Assembly: GCF_027924605.1 (NCBI RefSeq)
Contig: NZ_AP027042.1
Coordinates: 1,651,524-1,715,523, forward strand
DNA length: 64,000 nt
Reading direction: 5' to 3'
From: Dyella sp. GSA-30
GTDB lineage: Bacteria; Pseudomonadota; Gammaproteobacteria; Xanthomonadales; Rhodanobacteraceae
Shown here: positions 62,114 to 64,000 of the stretch, in pieces
Numbering within the stretch: the first letter of the stretch is position 1
Layout of the letters: every line of letters starts with the position of its first letter
Position numbers and translations under genes: made by a program
Notes under the pieces: generated by a model
Told to the model about the DNA's origin: nothing
The model's database searches: none
What the model saw: the letters and a program-made list of their open reading frames with translations, nothing else

Positions 62114-62803
62114 ATGGGCCGCAGCATTGCCATCGTCGAAGACGAACCCCTGATCCGCGCCAACTACGTCGAGGCATTGCATCGCTTCGGCTACGACACG
62201 CGTGGTTACGGTTCGCGCCAGGAGGCTTCGACCGCCTTCGCCATGCGCCTGCCCGAGCTGGTGATCATTGATATCGGCCTGGGCGACGAGCCCGAGGGCG
62301 GTTTCGATCTTTGCCGCGAGCTGCGCGCCAAGTCGGCCACCTTGCCGATCATCTTTCTGACCGCACGCGATTCCGATTTCGACGTGATCTCCGGCCTGCG
62401 CCTGGGCGCGGACGACTACCTGAGCAAAGACACCAGCCTGCACCAGCTGGCCGCGCGCATTGCGGCGTTGTTCCGTCGCATCGAGTCGTTGAAGGCGCCA
62501 GCCTCCAGCGAGACGGTGATCGAGCACGGTCCGCTCAAGCTCGAATCCGAGCGCATGCGCATCACCTGGGGCGATGTCGAGATCCCGCTTACGGTGACCG
62601 AATTCTGGATGGTGCACACGCTGGTGCGCTTCCCCGGCCACGTGAAAAATCGCGACCAGCTCATGCGCGAAGCCGAGCTGGTGGTCGACGACGCCACCAT
62701 CACCTCGCACATCAAGCGCATCCGCAAGAAATTCAATGCGATCGCGCCGGAGTTCGATGCGATCGAAACCGTGCACGGCGTGGGCTACCGGTGGCGGCCA
62801 TGA
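62114..62803 (+). CDS. pdsR: OmpR-type response regulator, PdsR-like
   Basis: A 229-residue regulator starting MGRSIAIVEDEPLIR with GAGGA upstream. Phospho-Asp53 is in LVIIDIGLGDEPEGGFDL. The winged helix ends FDAIETVHGVGYRW. The wording of the receiver and of TVTEFWMVHTLVRFPGHVKNR matches my memory of the response regulator of the proteobacterial dedicated sortase system. It overlaps the next gene by four bases (ATGA). The sortase itself is not in the window. Confidence 0.85.
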   Translation: MGRSIAIVEDEPLIRANYVEALHRFGYDTRGYGSRQEASTAFAMRLPELVIIDIGLGDEPEGGFDLCRELRAKSATLPIIFLTARDSDFDVISGLRLGADDYLSKDTSLHQLAARIAALFRRIESLKAPASSETVIEHGPLKLESERMRITWGDVEIPLTVTEFWMVHTLVRFPGHVKNRDQLMREAELVVDDATITSHIKRIRKKFNAIAPEFDAIETVHGVGYRWRP

Positions 62804-63408
62804 GGCCAAGGCTGTTTCTGGCCGGCCTGCTGTGGATCTTGGTGGCATCGCAAGCGCTGGCCGACGGTGTCATCGCTTATGGCAAAGCCGGCGGCAAGAC
62901 ACCGGGCTGGGCGATTTCCACCAGCGTGCCGAAGGAGTGGACCACCGACTGTTGCCAGTACGCGCGCGCCATCGGCGTGAACCTGGTGATCTATCGCGGC
63001 GAGTGGACCGGCGAGCCAGACCAGGTGATCGTGCTCAATGTCTGGCCGCGCAAACTGCCGACGTTGGAAGCCGAATGGCAGGATGACCGCAAGCACTACC
63101 TGCAGCGCGATCCGGCCGGCACGTTCCAGCCGTTTGCGGTGCAGACGAGCAAGCCGATGACCTGCAACGGCAGTCTTTATCAGGGCAGCGACCACGTCGA
63201 CGACGTGGTGGTGTTCTGCGATCCGGGTGAATCGACCGGCATTCGCCTGAGCTGGTCGATGACACTCGCAGCCAACACGGCGAACCGTCAGCAGGCGATC
63301 GATCTGTTTCGCCAGGTGGTCGCGCAGAGCAGCTATATGGTCTACGAAGACAAGCATTCGGCGCCTGCCGAGGGCTCATCGAAGGGAAAGCCCAAGGGAA
63401 AGTCTTGA
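62800..63408 (+). CDS. Exported hypothetical protein in the PdsRS-like operon
   Basis: A 202-residue protein from ATG 62800, coupled to the regulator. The signal peptide is MRPRLFLAGLLWILVASQALA. The mature part has cysteines in TDCCQYARAIGVN, TCNGSLYQG and VFCDPGE. It ends in a Lys/Gly-rich tail (EGSSKGKPKGKS). Position between a regulator and its kinase suggests a periplasmic accessory or a target. No family recognised. Confidence 0.75.
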   Translation: MRPRLFLAGLLWILVASQALADGVIAYGKAGGKTPGWAISTSVPKEWTTDCCQYARAIGVNLVIYRGEWTGEPDQVIVLNVWPRKLPTLEAEWQDDRKHYLQRDPAGTFQPFAVQTSKPMTCNGSLYQGSDHVDDVVVFCDPGESTGIRLSWSMTLAANTANRQQAIDLFRQVVAQSSYMVYEDKHSAPAEGSSKGKPKGKS

Positions 63409-63427
63409 GTCAGCGTAGCCTTAGCGC

Positions 63428-64000
63428 ATGAGCCTGCGTCGCAAACTTTTATTGGTTGCGCTGTGCACACTGGCCTTGCCAGTGGCCGGCTGGCTGTATG
63501 TGCGGCAGATGGAAGAACTGCTGCGCAGCGGGCAGGCGCAGGCCTTGACCGCGTCGGCCGGCGCGGTCGCGCGCAGCGTGGTGCTCGGCGGTGAGTTGCC
63601 GACCACCGGGCAGAAGGTCTGGTATGTGCAGAACGCGCCGACGCCGATCACCGTCGACGGTTACGGCGACGATTGGGCGCCGATGACGCCGTGGAGCCAG
63701 CCGCTCGGTTCGCGTGCCAAGCTGTTACTGGCCGAGGACGATCGCTGGCTGTATTTCTACCTGGATGTGCGCAGTACCCGCCGAACGCGCGCCGATAGCG
63801 GCGACGCCAATGCTCTGGCCGCCGACCATGTGGTGCTGACCCTGGGCAACGACGGCAAACAGCGCCGCTATCTCATTGCCAGCGCGGCGCCCGGTCCCGT
63901 GACTGCGTTGCCGCTGGATCCGTCAGTGGACGGCCTGCCCGATCAGCTCACCGTGCAATGGCAGGAGGACGGCAGCGGTTATCGCGTCGAAGCGCGCATC
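63428..64000 (+). CDS. pdsS: Sensor histidine kinase, PdsS-like (3' truncated by window edge)
   Basis: 191 codons are visible. An N-terminal membrane helix is present (KLLLVALCTLALPVAGWLYV). A periplasmic domain follows, containing ITVDGYGDDWAPMTPWSQP and a carbohydrate-binding-module-9-like strand pattern (LLAEDDRWLYFYLDVRSTR). This is characteristic of the kinases paired with PdsR-like regulators. The kinase core lies beyond the edge. It starts 19 bases after the exported-protein gene. Confidence 0.75.
   Translation, partial: MSLRRKLLLVALCTLALPVAGWLYVRQMEELLRSGQAQALTASAGAVARSVVLGGELPTTGQKVWYVQNAPTPITVDGYGDDWAPMTPWSQPLGSRAKLLLAEDDRWLYFYLDVRSTRRTRADSGDANALAADHVVLTLGNDGKQRRYLIASAAPGPVTALPLDPSVDGLPDQLTVQWQEDGSGYRVEARI

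Noticed and set aside
1-64000. rRNA, tRNA, complete insertion sequences, prophage genes
   Set aside because: None was recognised on either strand. The only mobile trace is the MITE-like element.

Overview
The window is GC-rich chromosomal DNA from a gammaproteobacterium. Gene content points to the Xanthomonadales, most likely Rhodanobacteraceae (Dyella, Luteibacter or Rhodanobacter-like). The evidence is an XadA-style trimeric autotransporter, BvgAS-like two-component systems, a sortase-system-type regulator pair, short orphan Rhs genes, and the dispersed palindromic repeats common in that order. The taxonomic call is inference. I see no rRNA, tRNA, CRISPR array, complete insertion sequence or prophage.

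Layout. 0-8.2 kb: small metabolic and regulatory genes, including a truncated serine hydrolase, an ECF42-type sigma factor with its DGPF/YciI partner, a TetR/glutathione S-transferase pair and a secreted endonuclease/exonuclease/phosphatase-fold protein. 8.2-15.7 kb: an accessory patch of lower GC. It holds a short Sec-exported Rhs protein with an unrecognised C-terminal domain and a candidate immunity gene, both sitting between a methyltransferase gene and a decayed copy of that gene's 3' end. Orphan small genes and a second, eroded Rhs remnant follow. 15.7-35 kb: single genes and divergent regulator/target pairs. These are tyrosinase, a TetX-like monooxygenase with its TetR, a Fic protein behind a set of palindromes, an SDR with its TetR, an epimerase-like protein with HxlR, and a lipocalin-like protein with LysR. 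35-45 kb: threonine synthase, a dicarboxylate/amino-acid symporter, a thioredoxin-TPR protein, a cytochrome c/PQQ-type sugar dehydrogenase fusion, 3-methyladenine glycosylase, a histone H1-like basic protein and several small genes.

45-60.6 kb forms a likely functional unit. Two BvgS-like hybrid kinases (one split by a frameshift), a BvgA-like LuxR regulator, an OmpR-type regulator and a third membrane kinase lie directly before a 1669-residue YadA-like trimeric adhesin and a secreted subtilisin. By analogy with Bordetella BvgAS, I infer that these systems control surface adhesion and secretion. The intergenic region before the adhesin carries repeated GCGTGA motifs. 60.6-64 kb: a repeat-rich spacer in which a 181-bp MITE-like element has inserted into another palindrome, two very short genes, and the start of a PdsR/PdsS-like two-component operon that runs off the right edge.

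Three 125-bp copies of one palindromic element (28.2, 35.2 and 60.7 kb) and one different inverted repeat (42.3 kb) punctuate the window. The best leads for new biology are the Rhs toxin/immunity patch with its duplicated flank, the Fic gene with its palindromic leader, the split kinase in the adhesin regulatory cluster, and the nested MITE.
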